From positions 91,215,882-91,279,881 of the forward strand of contig CAXKWD010000005.1 in assembly GCA_964059195.1 (NCBI GenBank): DNA of 64,000 nt, given 5' to 3'. Positions 22,445 through 32,392 of the stretch are shown in pieces. A program made the translations under genes and the position numbers. Origin of the DNA: Ectobius pallidus. Its lineage: Eukaryota; Arthropoda; Insecta; Blattodea; Ectobiidae. Positions within the stretch are counted from its first letter, which is position 1; each line of letters opens with the position of its first letter. Below the pieces are notes generated by a model. The model ran no database searches. It was not told the DNA's origin and saw only the letters and a program-made list of their open reading frames with translations.

Positions 22445-22845
22445 AATACAGTCGGATGACAAATAACGGAACTATAAGTTTCAAATGGTTTTGGATTTTC
22501 GTACACTCCCTGTATAAGACAAAACTACATTTAAAAAATTGTGTTAAGACTTGAATAGGAATAAATTAGCACAACATTCAGCATTCAAATTGAATGCAAG
22601 CAATCTGCGGAATAGTGAAAAATCTCAGAGGATGTTTCATACCTCTATAATGACATTGGAAATATTCCGTCTCCAAGAGAGGCTGTAGCCCTCGCTCTAT
22701 TTCATCAAGAGGTGAAAAGTAAACATTTAGATTGCCCGTTTGAACGTTACAGGATCATACTGTGATTGTGTTTTTTACTCTTAAAATTTCATTTTTAAAG
22801 CTAATTTATTTATTTATAAAGAAACCAACATACAATTTAAAATAC
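22445..22845. other. Spacer
   Basis: No feature seen between the MITE and the SINE. Confidence 0.5.
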
Positions 22846-22854
22846 ATATCAAAA

Positions 22855-23161
22855 CTAAACTCCGTGGAGCTACATCCCTGGAGGGACTTGGCCTACCACC
22901 CGACCGTTGTGTCATCCACCACAGGCAGAGGGCAGGATTGGGGGGCATGTGGTCAGCATGCCGACTCCCACGGCCGTTAATGGTGGTTTCCATGACCGGG
23001 GCCGCTACTTCTCTGTCAAGCAGCTCCTCAATTTGAGTCACGAGGCTGAGTGCACCCCTGCCAGAACTCCCTATCTCTGAAAAATCCGAGGAGGTACCGG
23101 GGATCGAACCCGGGCCGACGGATCTGTAGTTAGCGACGCTAACCACAAGACCACGCCGGTG
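22855..23161 (-). mobile_element. tRNA-derived SINE, family B, near full length
   Basis: On minus it starts GATCACCGGCGTGGTCTTGT and goes on GGTTAGCGTCGC (box A), then GGCCCGGGTTCGATCCCC (box B). The roughly 300-bp body contains GGATTTTTCAGAGATAGGG and CGGCCGTGGGAGTCGGC, and ends in CTCCACGGAGTTTAG. ATCAAAA flanks both sides (22848-22854, 23162-23168) as a short target duplication. Other copies are at 45.0 and 47.8 kb. The long minus-strand open frame across it is a property of the SINE. Confidence 0.85.
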
Positions 23162-23164
23162 ATC

Positions 23165-24155
23165 AAAATATATATTACTTCTTAGGAATTATAATTTAAA
23201 TGAAGGTAGATAATAATGTCGATAATTATAATATTTAGACTATAAAATAATTAGGCCAATAATATGTGAACCGAAAAGAGAAATTGCTCGTGTTCGAGGG
23301 GATCAGTTCAATAGTTAGATTTTAATAGGATGAAAGAGAACACTCAGTACACTTACACACGCAACACACATTCACAATATTAGTAATTATAGACAGTGTC
23401 TTATTTTTGTCTGACATGTCTAAGTATAAGAAATTACGTACAAGAAAGTAAAACTACATCAAAATAGAAGACTAATAATGATATATCTCAATCAATTCTT
23501 AAATCTGCGTAGGATACATTCATTTTATTTATATTTGGAGATTTTTTAAATTCAGTATCGTACGGTCATACCCCTAAACCAAAGCCATATTTCAGCGGAG
23601 GTGATGTTTTACAGATCATTTTAATTAAGGGTAAGGAGGAAATTCGTCTTGTATTTTGAGGGTGAAAATGTGTTTTAAAATTCTATTTATATTTATGGAG
23701 AAAAATAGGTACATTTCTGCTTCTACTGATGTAAAAGAGGTTAGAACAGTACTGATAATATTTCATCAAATAACACACGGTTAAAAATTACGGATAACAA
23801 TAATTTTCTGAGAGAAATACTCACTTGAGACAAATATGGCATTTAAATTTTCTGTGCATTTATATTAATTCCCCTATGTATACTCCGATATATCACGTAC
23901 TGACTTGTGTAAGCATGTTCTTCCGTATGAATCACAGAATTTTCATGGTTTAAAGAAATCCACGGGATTTTAAAACACTTTGAAACTTTTTGAGACAAAT
24001 AGGTACTTCAGTCTAATTTGTCTCATTTCGGGTTTTGCAGTTTTACTGAATAAAGCTACCTTTATTTCCTTTATAATTATTGTGTCTTTTAAGTGTCTTT
24101 TAAGTAGGGTAACCAGAATTTCAGAAGCAGGACCCATTTAATTTTATTAACCTAC
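23165..24155. other. AT-rich spacer
   Basis: About 1 kb without recognised genes or elements. Confidence 0.5.
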
Positions 24156-24507
24156 TTATCTATATATATAAAAATGAATGTATGTGTGTATGTGTGTGTG
24201 TGTGTCCTTTATGCATTACTACACCATTCATCCGATCGCCATGAAACTTTGGGAAGTTGTTGAGTAGATTCCCAGGAAGGTTTCTGGCATATTACATTTT
24301 TAATTTTTTCTTTCGTGCGTGAGTTATGAGTGAAAAACGGGCAGAAAACGTGTATTTTGTGCGTTTTCGAAGCATCAGTTTTCAATAATACATTTCAATG
24401 CCAAATCGATTACAGTAGGCTTTGGCTAATTTTGTCATACCTTGGAATAAAACCATCGCGATCGCTTGAACGTTGTAGCTCACGCTGGTCGATTCATTTG
24501 TTTAATA

Positions 24508-25001
24508 GTGAGTCTCAGTCAGATTGGTTCCGCCGCGCCGAGTGTTGGGTTCCCCCCAGATGACGCTCCTATCCCCGGTATGCGGCAAAGGAACTCCCCG
24601 GCAGTTGACTGACTTGTCCGTGCGTGACAATGAAAATAAATGAAATAAGTTTGAAAATAACGAAAATAGGCACCTACCTTATTACAGGAGATGCTGGAAG
24701 TGTCCTCCTCCTACATCCACACATTTTTGGCATCGTGATAGGAAATTCCGATTAATACGCATTAATTGTTCTTCCGTTATTATTGAGTTTATCTCTATCC
24801 TAATGTTTTCTTTTAGTTGTGACAACTACCGAATAACACTTTCACGTCTGTACAACACGAGAACAATGCTCAACTGCAGGCTATGCAGGAATTGTTTACT
24901 TATCTGCGGGGACACAGCTGGCCGCGACGCGGGTAGTGTTGAGTCATCACAAGAGAAATACGGCGCGCGCGACAAGCGGCACCAATCTGTCTGAGACTCA
25001 C
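24508..25001. mobile_element. TIR element of the DUF4817-type Tc1-like group, nested in the Helitron
   Basis: Terminal inverted repeats GTGAGTCTCAGTCAGATTGG (left) and GTGAGTCTCAGACAGATTGG (reverse complement of right) enclose 494 bp with a transposase 3' end on minus. Helitron-like sequence precedes it (up to about 24500). This puts it inside the first Helitron unit. Confidence 0.75.
24682..24819 (-). pseudogene. Tc1-like (DUF4817-type) transposase C-terminal fragment
   Basis: A clean 45-residue minus-strand frame ends in a TAA at 24682-24684: QLKENIRIEINSIITEEQLM, then RINRNFLSRCQKCVDVGGGH, then FQHLL. This is the best-preserved copy of the C-terminal signature in the window and clarifies the others. 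Families of this kind end in a helix (ELK..I..I....L..V..NF..R) followed by C..C....GGHFQHLL, from family knowledge. Catalytic and N-terminal parts are absent. Confidence 0.8.
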
Positions 25002-25042
25002 GGCACACAGACATATGAAATTTTCAACCTACACCGAAGAGG

Positions 25043-25043
<1 letters not shown>

Positions 25044-25126
<83 letters not shown>
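25044..25126. repeat. (ATT)n microsatellite
   Basis: About 27 ATT units, just upstream of the second Helitron 5' end. They produce a poly-Leu frame that is not a gene. Confidence 0.95.
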
Positions 25127-25133
25127 AGAGGGA

Positions 25134-25726
25134 TCTCTATATATATAAAAGGCTTTGTCCTGACTGACTGACAGGAATCAACGTAGAGCCTAAACTATAA
25201 CAGGTAGAGACTTGGAATTTTGACAGTACCTTCGTTTCATAATGCAGGTGCTCACTAAGAAAGGATTTTGAAAAATTCTGATTTTAAATGCCAAAAATCT
25301 AATGTTTTTGAGAATACTTAATCCCTTCTTACACAGAATTATCGAATCCGAATCACATTTGACATTAAAACATATTGTTACCAGTGGGTTTCAGATGGGT
25401 TTGGAATTAAATTAAATGGAAGTTTGACAATTACAGTTGGCTTTGTCTATTTTTGTCATACCTTGAAATAAAACTTTCGCGATCGCTTGAATGTTGTAAG
25501 CCCTAGTATGGTCAAACATTGTTTGATTTGGACGAAACTCACTATACAGGGGTTTTCTGGACCAAGGAACTCGAATCTGAGGTCGCTTTTACCAGGCGAC
25601 GCTATCTAATCGTGGTATGTAGTCCACGTGATTTAGGTGTTAATAAATATAATGATTTAACTATTAGGCTCTTAATTTTTAATATTTCAAATAATTATCG
25701 CGGGCGAAGCCGCGGGCACATGCTAG
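25134..25726 (+). mobile_element. Second Helitron unit (5' end inside the composite)
   Basis: TCTCTATATATATAAAAGGC followed by TTTGTCCTGACTGACTGACA, preceded by A, gives a complete 593-bp non-autonomous Helitron that shares the 3' end at 25726. The element at 40.36 kb has the same 5' region (GGGTTTGTCCTGACTGACTG) and a 3' hairpin with the identical GCGAAG loop. Confidence 0.8.
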
Positions 25727-25729
25727 TAC

Positions 25730-26030
25730 TTAATATTATCAATCTTTGTTACATTACGATATTGAGATAAGATAGTATGTCAAGGGTTATTGAGATATAG
25801 TTGCCATTATAGACGTTTTAATTTTCTTTCAGTGACAAGCTATTACATATAAAAAATTATAGAAATTGTAAAATGCTATATTTCACATAAAATTCCATTT
25901 CTCAAGACTTTTCACAGAATATTTATGAGATTTTCAAGTTTATCCGTGTGCCGCAGGATAAGCTGTTAAAAAATGAGTAGGCTATTCTGCGAAAAGCAGA
26001 ACATCTGATCACCCTACTTAAAAGATATAG
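25730..26030. other. Spacer
   Basis: AT-rich, nothing recognised. Confidence 0.5.
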
Positions 26031-26034
26031 GCTA

Positions 26035-26410
26035 TTATTTCCAGTTCATCAGATATAATTCCCTTGCCACATTGCAGACATAACATATAATTTTGTATTC
26101 CCTCTTCCTGCTACTTTTATAGGGCCTCTGTTTAACATATTTATACAATCGTTTAGTTTCGTTACATCTTCTGGCAGCATTCTTGTATCTTGCTTCTTTA
26201 TGAATTCTGCACTGTTCAGGACTCAGACCACGTTTCTGAATTATTGTAGATATGGTACAGTTTAAGTCTGCAAGGCAGGCGATGTGAATCTGCAGGCGAA
26301 CCCTGTACGTGGGGTGGCTGACAGTCATTCACTATTAAACTAAATCCACGCACACTAACCTGCAACCTCAGGGCTAACCTTTCGTCAAACTGCATGGTGG
26401 GGCAACACAC
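26035..26410 (-). CDS. Candidate two-exon coding remnant, unrecognised
   Basis: On minus, a frame from the ATG at 26410 (MCCPTMQFDERLALRLQ) ends in a good donor, CAG|GTTAGTG. After 124 bp an acceptor ATTCAG|AAA at 26236/26235 continues in phase 0: KRGLSPEQCRIHKEARYKNA, then ARRCNETKRLYKYVKQRP, then YKSSRKREYKIICYVCN, and on to a TAA at 26035-26037. The predicted product has about 83 residues, is strongly basic and has a CxxC. Canonical splice sites and matching phase are suggestive. No family is recognised, the first exon begins next to a LINE 3' end, and the intron is short. It may be a captured or decayed exon, or chance. Confidence 0.3.
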
Positions 26411-26517
26411 GACATTCTTACACTAATAATTTATTTATTTATTTATTTAACCTGGCGGAGTTAAGGCCATAAGGCCTTCTCTACCACTCAGCCAGGGCAA
26501 AAACATGAAATACATAA

Positions 26518-26519
26518 TG

Positions 26520-26573
<54 letters not shown>
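26518..26573. repeat. (AAT)n microsatellite
   Basis: About 18 AAT units within the 3' UTR of the LINE. Confidence 0.95.
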
Positions 26574-26574
<1 letters not shown>

Positions 26575-26821
26575 TTAATAATAAATTAAAGAAGAACTGA
26601 TATAGGCCTACATGAATACAAGAAACGTACATTAAATACAAAGAAAAAATTCGAACATAAGTACTTGAATAATATGAATATGTAATACAAATTACTAGAA
26701 TAAAAAGATGAAAGAAATAAAATAAAAGAAATAAAAAAGATGAAAGTCTAAACAAATACATTCTTAGTTATTACAAAATATAATGAAAATTAAAATATAT
26801 ATTACTAATTAGCATCAATTC

Positions 26822-27164
26822 CTAAATGTTATTGTATACTAAATTTATTAAATGGCGCTTGAACTGTGAAGTCGTTTGGCAGCTCCTGAGGCAGTGAATT
26901 CCAGTGACGAATAGCTGTTGTTGTAAACGAATTCGAATAATGTGTAGTTCTGTAAAGAGGCATGGATAGTAAGGGGTCAAGCTGAGAGCGCGTGCCCAAG
27001 TTATGGTAGAAAGAAAGGTAATGAAAGCGACTGGAAAGATAGCTAGGTGTTGAGGTTTGAAGGATTCTATAGGGCAGTATGAGACAGTGAAAATATCTTC
27101 GCTCACGCAGGCGTACCCATCGAAGTGATTCCAGTGACGGTGTTATGTGGTCATAATGCATCAA
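26822..27164 (-). pseudogene. LINE reverse transcriptase, C-terminal end (frameshifted)
   Basis: The frame holds DHITPSLESLRWVRLRERRY, then FHCLILPYRILQTSTPSYLS, and RHWNSLPQELPNDFTV. This pattern (HITP.L..L.WL.VR.R, then L.Y+ and P.YL, then WN.LP..+) is diagnostic of the C terminus of CR1/Jockey-group LINE ORF2. The family's usual SQFKR.L ending appears only in the +1 frame (QFKRHLINLVYNNI, stop at 26822). A single-base deletion near 26870 therefore broke the frame. Upstream stops between 27165 and 27182 also show decay. Confidence 0.8.
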
Positions 27165-27182
27165 AAGACAGAAAAAAAATGT

Positions 27183-27205
27183 ATTTTTAATTGCAGGGTA
27201 ATTGT
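27183..27205. repeat. Target-site duplication, left copy (LINE B)
   Basis: The 23 bp from ATTTTTAATTGC to GGGTAATTGT are repeated exactly at 27646-27668, bounding a minus-strand LINE insertion. Confidence 0.95.
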
Positions 27206-27645
27206 CTTCTTCTTCTTCGTCTTATTCTTGTGATGTAGGATGGCATCCTGTTTATTGCCCCTCAGATGACTCATGTGTACTGTCTTTCCATCTCGTAGCA
27301 GGTCTTCCTCTTAATCTTTTTCCGTCTGGTCTGCTTTCTTGAGCCTTTTTTGCTAGGCGATTGTTTTCCATTCTATCAACGTGTTCTTTCCAAAATTGTC
27401 TTCTGTCATTGGTAAATTTAGTTATGTCCTGAATTTGGCATTTGTCCCTAATTTCTGTATTGTGTATCTTATCTAATAAAGTTTTCCCCTGAATTGTTCT
27501 TAGCACCTTCATTTCACATGTGCTTAATATCTGTTTAGTTTTGTTTGTGTCTGCTCTCGTTTCTGCTGCATATGTTAAGATTGGTCTTAATATTGTTTTA
27601 TAAATGGGCACTTTACTGTCTATCGCCATATACTTCTTTCTCCAA
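27206..27645 (-). mobile_element. 5'-truncated RTE/CR1-type LINE inserted into another LINE
   Basis: A 440-bp insertion between perfect 23-bp direct repeats. On minus it carries the end of ORF2, a short 3' UTR, and a (GAA)n-type tail (AAGAATAAGACGAAGAAG). A 5' truncation, simple-repeat tail and long target duplication are the signature of target-primed reverse transcription. It splits LINE sequence: the matching upstream part of the host LINE lies to its right. Confidence 0.92.
27252..27644 (-). pseudogene. LINE ORF2 C-terminal fragment (intact frame to the stop)
   Basis: The frame enters from the truncation point as WRKKYMAIDSKVPIYKTILR and continues PILTYAAETRADTNKTKQIL, then MKVLRTIQGKTLLDKI, FWKEHVDRMENNRLAKKA, and RLRGRPATRWKDS to a stop. 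YKT.LRPILTYA.ET is the standard thumb/post-RT motif, and the RGRP..RWKD end is typical of RTE-like and related insect LINEs. There are no internal stops over about 130 residues, consistent with a young insertion. It lacks endonuclease and RT catalytic domains, so it is inactive. Confidence 0.85.
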
Positions 27646-27668
27646 ATTTTTAATTGCAGGGTAATTGT
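27646..27668. repeat. Target-site duplication, right copy (LINE B)
   Basis: Identical to 27183-27205. Confidence 0.95.
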
Positions 27669-27950
27669 AAATTCAGTATTTTTACAAAATGACCAGACTT
27701 TCTATAAAATGCCAGGAAATTATTAACGAAGCATCCATTCTGCAATTTGACTGTTTACCCTTTAGCATATTCAAAAAGTGGAATTGAGTCAGATTGCTAA
27801 ATTTTACAGAAGAAAGTACCATGGCTAGAATTAATTGAAAGGAAATTGTATAGTTATGTTTCAGTTTATTTATGCAAGTTCCCTCAAATTGATGAATTTC
27901 ATGTTTTAACCTTTGAGGGTCAATTATAATCATTTAATAAATACATTCAC
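27669..27950 (-). pseudogene. Upstream continuation of the interrupted LINE
   Basis: On minus, a frame with IIIDPQRLKHEIHQF recalls the KTQAIII..PRLL motif that follows the RT palm in CR1/Jockey-like LINEs. Further on, just before the insertion point, CTGAATTTACAATTACCCTG could encode the LQ..PCN part that precedes FI...DHITP at 27.16 kb. Much of the intervening protein is decayed. The assignment rests on order and position rather than strong similarity. Confidence 0.45.
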
Positions 27951-27954
27951 CTTA

Positions 27955-29635
27955 TACCCTCAATTCTACTTAAAATGAAATGCACAAGCCACTTGGGATT
28001 ACTCTGAAATTACTAATAAAGTAGGCCTACATATAAAAAGAAGTAACAGTAACATTATCGTTTCACATCTATTGATATGTCACCTACTTTCAAGCACTAT
28101 TTTACGTAACGCTCTTCTCCTCTACGACATTGCTTTTCCCTACTATCCAGGATAAGAATGGGATAATAATCAATCAATTCTACCCAATAGTCTTTCAACA
28201 AAAAGTAAATGACTTTTAGTTAAGATAGGTTGAATATAGCTGTTTTAATGCATTAATGTTTTGGTAAATATTTAAGAAGTTTGCTCAAAATTCCTTCCTA
28301 CCCAGCTGCTTGGGTGAGAACATTTCAACCCATTAGTCCCCTTCAAGCAGGCCTATAACGGCTATCTAAAGGAAAGACAATAATTACACCTTCATACATA
28401 CCATCAACCGGTGATCAGACCATGGATACTTTATCAAGATGAAGGATTTCACTCTCATCTTGAAAATACGGATTTATGTGATTTAGTAGATGTGGTAATG
28501 TATAATATTATTTTGTAAGGAAGATGCTATTTTCGGTAGCCTATCTAAAATAAGACAAAACTTATACATCAACGGAAGAAGGCAAGCACTTTAAGAAACA
28601 AGAATCATTTAAATATTTTAACTGCTATAGCCGTCAATGTAACTGCGGAAGATAATTTTTAAATCACTGAATTTTTTTTTCTATAAAACATCTGTGTTTT
28701 ATGAATTATTTTTTAACACAAGAATAATAATATGCATTTAATAAAACATAAATCATTACTAAATACTTGTATTTTATAATTTATTGGCGACTGTTTGTGG
28801 GCACATTTAAGCAAATTTTCCTCACGGTCACAGCCACAGTGGTTAAAAGATTAAATATTGCTCACTTGATCGAAACGTATACAATATTGAAGAATACGTT
28901 ATAATATAATAATGTTTAATCAAATGAAACAAGTCTGGTATAGTCATCTTGTATAGTCATCTCGATATCATCGTCCCCAGGGGTGCTGTCTTAGAAGTTT
29001 TGTTTGTTTTATGCAAAAAGGACACACTCAATAGCCGCGTGTTGAAGTGTTGTCATGTCTCAGTCGGAAACGAGAATCAAAGAAATGCCAAAATTTTGTA
29101 TTGTATTACATTAGATTGACTTGGCAATAGAGTCTGCCACCTGCTTGGGTTTGAGAGTGCAAGCTACTGTTTACCCTTAATAAACAATAATATAATCGCG
29201 CAGACCGCAAAAGGAAATGCCGACGTTTGACTCGCCGAGTGGGGACGATGAAAACGAGAGCACTGTAGAGAAGAATCCTCAGCAAGCAAAAGTATGGTCA
29301 TAAAGAAAAAAACGCGCCTGTGTGTTTATGTCATTCAAATTGTTTTCACCTTTGCACAGTTTTGGGGTATCCCCTTGTAAAACGAATTAAAGAATATTTC
29401 TTAATTTTGTAATGATTCAGGATACTATTTAGTTATTAATGCTGAAAACGTGTCATCGAGTTTCAGGGTCAAACACAACTTTCCTCTACCTATGGTTCCG
29501 GGTAGGGAATGCAAAAATGAAAATAGCTTAATTGAAATAAATTGTTAAAGCAGGCTGTAAATTAGTAATCCGACGAAAAAAAAATATTTCCAGCACTGCA
29601 TAGGTCTGCAATAAACAGAAGAGTTTTTAAATTAC
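27955..29635. other. Gene-poor spacer
   Basis: AT-rich with no open frames of note. It includes TAGGCCTA at 28022 and a short AAAAAAAAT run at 29578-29585. Confidence 0.5.
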
Positions 29636-29637
29636 TA

Positions 29638-30419
29638 CAGGGAGACTCAATGAAATATGAACCAGCTGCGCGGTGTTATCCGCTGGGTATGAGAATTCGT
29701 GTTTTCCGCCGTTGCTGCAGTATTACGTTGACCATGATGCGATGTATTTCAATGTGAGTCAGTGTAATGTAGTTGTTACGAGTTATTTATCATTGTGTCC
29801 TATAATTAGTCATAAATTATGAATTAGTGTGTTTATTATAGCGCAGCGTGTATTTCTGTATGATTCGAATGTGTTAACGCAATCAGTTCGTCAAGTAGAA
29901 ATACGATTTGCAGACGATGCCCAGGTATAGAGGTTCCAGGCCTCACAACAGTCCATCTGTATAATAAATTTCAGGTCGCAGGTAGTGTACAGTCTGAAAA
30001 AACTAGCTGGAGTTCTTAACAAATAACCATTAGACGACATCGGTCATCGTTTGGAGACTTCCTCCCAGAAATCGCTTAGGTGTCTTTCACAACTCGCAGG
30101 CATTTCGTATGGCTCTGGGCAAAGAGCTACTAAATTGTTTAAGAATTAAAACAAAATATCCGCCAGCATTTCTCTTTGTGAACTAAGGCGAGTTATAAAT
30201 AGTTTCTTATAGAGGTGCCAAAAATATATGGATAACGACGATGGCCAGTTTCAGCACGTCCTTTCATAACGTTGGTAAGATAAACCTTTCAACATAGTAT
30301 AGGAAAATGTTGCATGGTTGCATCAGCACCACTACCATAGCCACTAACGGCAATGCGCGTCGCCATCGTGAACCAGAAAAACACCACCCAGCCGGTTCAT
30401 AGTTCATTGGGTCTCCCTG
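29638..30419 (+). mobile_element. Non-autonomous DUF4817-type Tc1-like transposon with TA duplication
   Basis: The ends CAGGGAGACTCAATGAAATA and (reverse complement of right) CAGGGAGACCCAATGAACTA are flanked by TA (29636-29637 and 30420-30421). The 782-bp interior carries the HTH-containing N-terminal third of the transposase fused by deletion to its last 25 or so residues. The removed part is the DDE catalytic domain. Confidence 0.9.
29841..30269 (+). pseudogene. DUF4817/HTH transposase remnant (N-terminal HTH joined to C terminus)
   Basis: One frame runs AQRVFLYDSNVLTQSVRQVE, IRFADDAQV, stop, then FRSQVVYSLKKLAGVLNK, stop, PLDDIGHRLETSSQKSLRCL and SQLAGISYGSGQRATKLFKN, stop. R.FLYD...., R.F...F and LDDIG.RLE.SP.KSL..L.......S..R..KLLK are the DUF4817 plus second-HTH pattern of insect Tc1-like transposases. 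The end then reads RCQKYMDNDDGQFQHVLS with a TAA, the same C-terminal signature as at 24.7 kb. There are three in-frame stops; all catalytic aspartates are lost. Confidence 0.8.
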
Positions 30420-30424
30420 TATTA

Positions 30425-31203
30425 ATAAAAGAGAAATAAACAAGTCTGAGTACTTCCCTACTGCAGGGGATAAAGTAGGTTAATGAAATGTTATTGGGTG
30501 AAAACAGAAGGTGAAGGTGTGGGTGAGAATATCTAGGACTGAAGACTTAGAAGAAAGATGCAGTTTTGACGCCCCTGTCACAAATGACTCCATCTAAATG
30601 CATGCTGCGACGCCGCGTCCAGATTGTATGGCCGGCGTCTGAAAGTGTAAACCGACCCCGCCTGATTACCGTTATCAAGCCGTGCGCATCACTCTCTCAC
30701 GTCATGAGGCCGACTCCTGTCCCGAATTGAAAATCTCACCTTTCATCTTTCCATTCTTCTTTATCTTATATCCCTTCCACCTTCATCTTTCAGACTTCCC
30801 CAATTTTGAATTGGAAACACATATGTAGAAAGTGCCAAATTTAAGAATAATCCGTTATTCTCATTAGACAAAATTATACACAGCATATTATCAATTGCAG
30901 AATTTCAATTATGTATTCTTCATATTTATTATTTATTAATTTTCAATAATGTTTTAATGTTAGCATGGAAAAATAAGGGATTGTGAGAGAGAAAGGAATT
31001 ATAGAAGTCCCATAAGATTTTCTTAGGCACTATCTCCCATTTACCACCACAGACCTTCACAGATCAATGGCATATTACGCCATTTTTGTGAGAAGGCTGT
31101 AGGCACACTCAAAGACCTGCAGGACTTACTTTCATTACGATCTTGTGAAGCTCCCGGTAACTCTCTAGACACTCCTTTGCTCTTTTGTATTAATATATAT
31201 ATA
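30425..31203. other. Spacer with a GC-richer, CpG-containing part
   Basis: Around 30560-30730 the sequence is GC-richer (GCGACGCCGCGTCCAG, GGCCGGCGTCTG) than its surroundings. No promoter, exon or repeat can be assigned. Confidence 0.4.
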
Positions 31204-31205
31204 TA

Positions 31206-31560
31206 GTGCGTCTAGAGATCGATAGGTTCGCGGGGCGGGCGGTCTTGGACTGGCCGAGGGTTGCCCCACCTACCACCAGATTTACATGTAAACAGCCGGC
31301 AAGCGGAAGTAAAATCGCGTACTTTAGTACATAATCGGCTTATTTGCATCATAATAGGCGTTGAAAAAGGTGCCTTCGAGTGTGAACACATTCATTTATC
31401 TCCGGAAAAAATTTATGTTTAGTCGCAAAGAGTTCATGTCGAATGATTGCCTGTATTTCTGTTGTGAAATTGTTTTTCAATTCTTCTGCGGATTTGTTGT
31501 TTAACTAAGTGAAAGTCGTTGCCACGCTTTGGTCATTTTCGCGAAAGATTAACGAAATAT
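31206..31560 (-). mobile_element. 3' end of another DUF4817-type Tc1-like transposon
   Basis: On minus, a transposase C terminus is followed by about 145 bp of non-coding sequence ending in a GC-rich terminus. The last bases read, on plus, GTGCGTCTAGAGATCGATAG directly next to a TATATATATA run. The other end is missing or unrecognisable beyond about 31560. Confidence 0.5.
31349..31504 (-). pseudogene. Transposase C-terminal fragment (diverged subfamily)
   Basis: A 51-residue minus-strand frame: LNNKSAEELKNNFTTEIQAI, IRHELFATKHKFFPEINECV, HTRRHLFQRLL, then TGA at 31349. The helix LK..F..EI..I....L....FF..IN.CV..RR.HLFQRLL parallels the C termini at 24.7 and 19.2 kb, but the cysteine and glycine spacing differs. 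It therefore belongs to a separate subfamily. A stop (TAG) lies immediately upstream. Confidence 0.5.
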
Positions 31561-31564
31561 AACA

Positions 31565-32392
31565 TTTTGTATCTATACTAATTTTCGTTTTTGAGCTATG
31601 TTGTTCACAGAAACAAAGCCAGACAGACAGGCTATTTTTGGATTCACCTCAAAACATGTTTATACTGCAAACTCTAGTCCAATTTCAGAATCGAACTCAA
31701 TACTTCCTTTAGGCTACCTGTAAGGCTAGTAATTATGGTGGGGTATAGAAAGTAATAAAGTGTCAATTGTTCAATAACAATGACACAAGTCCCTCTACGT
31801 AACATTATTCATACGTATTATCTGTGTAGTAAATATCGCATTATGTCAGGATATGGATATATGAAGGCCCCTACTGCCTGCATTGCGATTTTTTTTAAGT
31901 GGCTGCTTTAACATTGATTAACATATAACCGTAATTTACGTGCTATCTGAAGCGATATGGGTCCGCTGTGATCGAAGTATAGGATTGGATTTTAATATTA
32001 AAAAGATAAAATAATGCATAGCTGATGAGAATATAAAAGTAATGTAAACAGTGTATGATATACATAATTATCTGCCCAGATAATTGAAATATTTCAATTT
32101 TATGCAAGTGTTTGTTGTTATTTACAACATCCCGGAGCGTCGCGACGATGACAACTCGTAATTGAGTTTTTCCATATCCTGCATATCGATATTTGGTTAT
32201 TGTCAATTTTTGTATCAGGGCTGATAATGAACCGGCGGTTATGGTAATCATAAACGCACACAAATCCCACGAGATTAAAAAACGGGTATTTGAAGAACCA
32301 ACAAAGTTCATTCTACTAAGCCCAGTATAATGTTATGGAGAAAGCTCTTGCAGAAGAAATCAAAATGCTTTCCTTCCGCTATTTTCAGGCCG
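31565..32392. other. Spacer
   Basis: No recognised feature. A 122-codon minus-strand frame (31943-32311) is AT-rich and without motifs. Confidence 0.45.

Larger units (their letters stand above)
24159..25726 (+). mobile_element. Helitron composite (non-autonomous)
   Basis: It starts TCTATATATATAAAAATG after an A (24158). It ends with a hairpin CGCGG-GCGAAG-CCGCG (25699-25714), then GGCACATG and CTAG (25723-25726), followed by T. A 5' TC, a 3' hairpin about 10 nt before CTAG, and insertion between A and T with no duplication are Helitron hallmarks. GT-rich sequence and CGCCATGAAACTTTGGGAAG near the 5' end match common Helitron leaders. A second Helitron 5' end at 25134 and the repeated internal block ATCGCGATCGCTTGAA/TTCGCGATCGCTTGAA (near 24460 and 25475) show that two related units are fused or nested. 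No Rep/helicase coding is present. Confidence 0.85.
26428..27182 (-). mobile_element. LINE (CR1/Jockey-like group), 3' part
   Basis: On minus this runs from reverse-transcriptase C-terminal coding sequence through an AT-rich 3' UTR with an AAT microsatellite. It reaches the terminus GAGTGGTAGAGAAGGCCTTA, TGGCCTTAACTCCGCCAGG and an (AAAT)n tail at 26429-26450. That AAGGCCTTATGGCCTTAACTC end is common to many insect LINE 3' ends (recalled). The upstream part continues beyond an insertion at 27206-27645. Confidence 0.8.

Noticed and set aside
22814..23146. 110-codon minus-strand frame
   Set aside because: Lies wholly in SINE family B; the open frame follows from the SINE sequence.
22855..23161. 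Functional tRNA gene suggested by box A and box B
   Set aside because: No acceptor-stem pairing was seen, a long non-tRNA body follows, and several copies have target duplications, so these are SINEs.
31943..32311. 122-codon minus-strand frame
   Set aside because: AT-driven composition (Ile, Tyr, Phe) and no recognisable motif or splice context.
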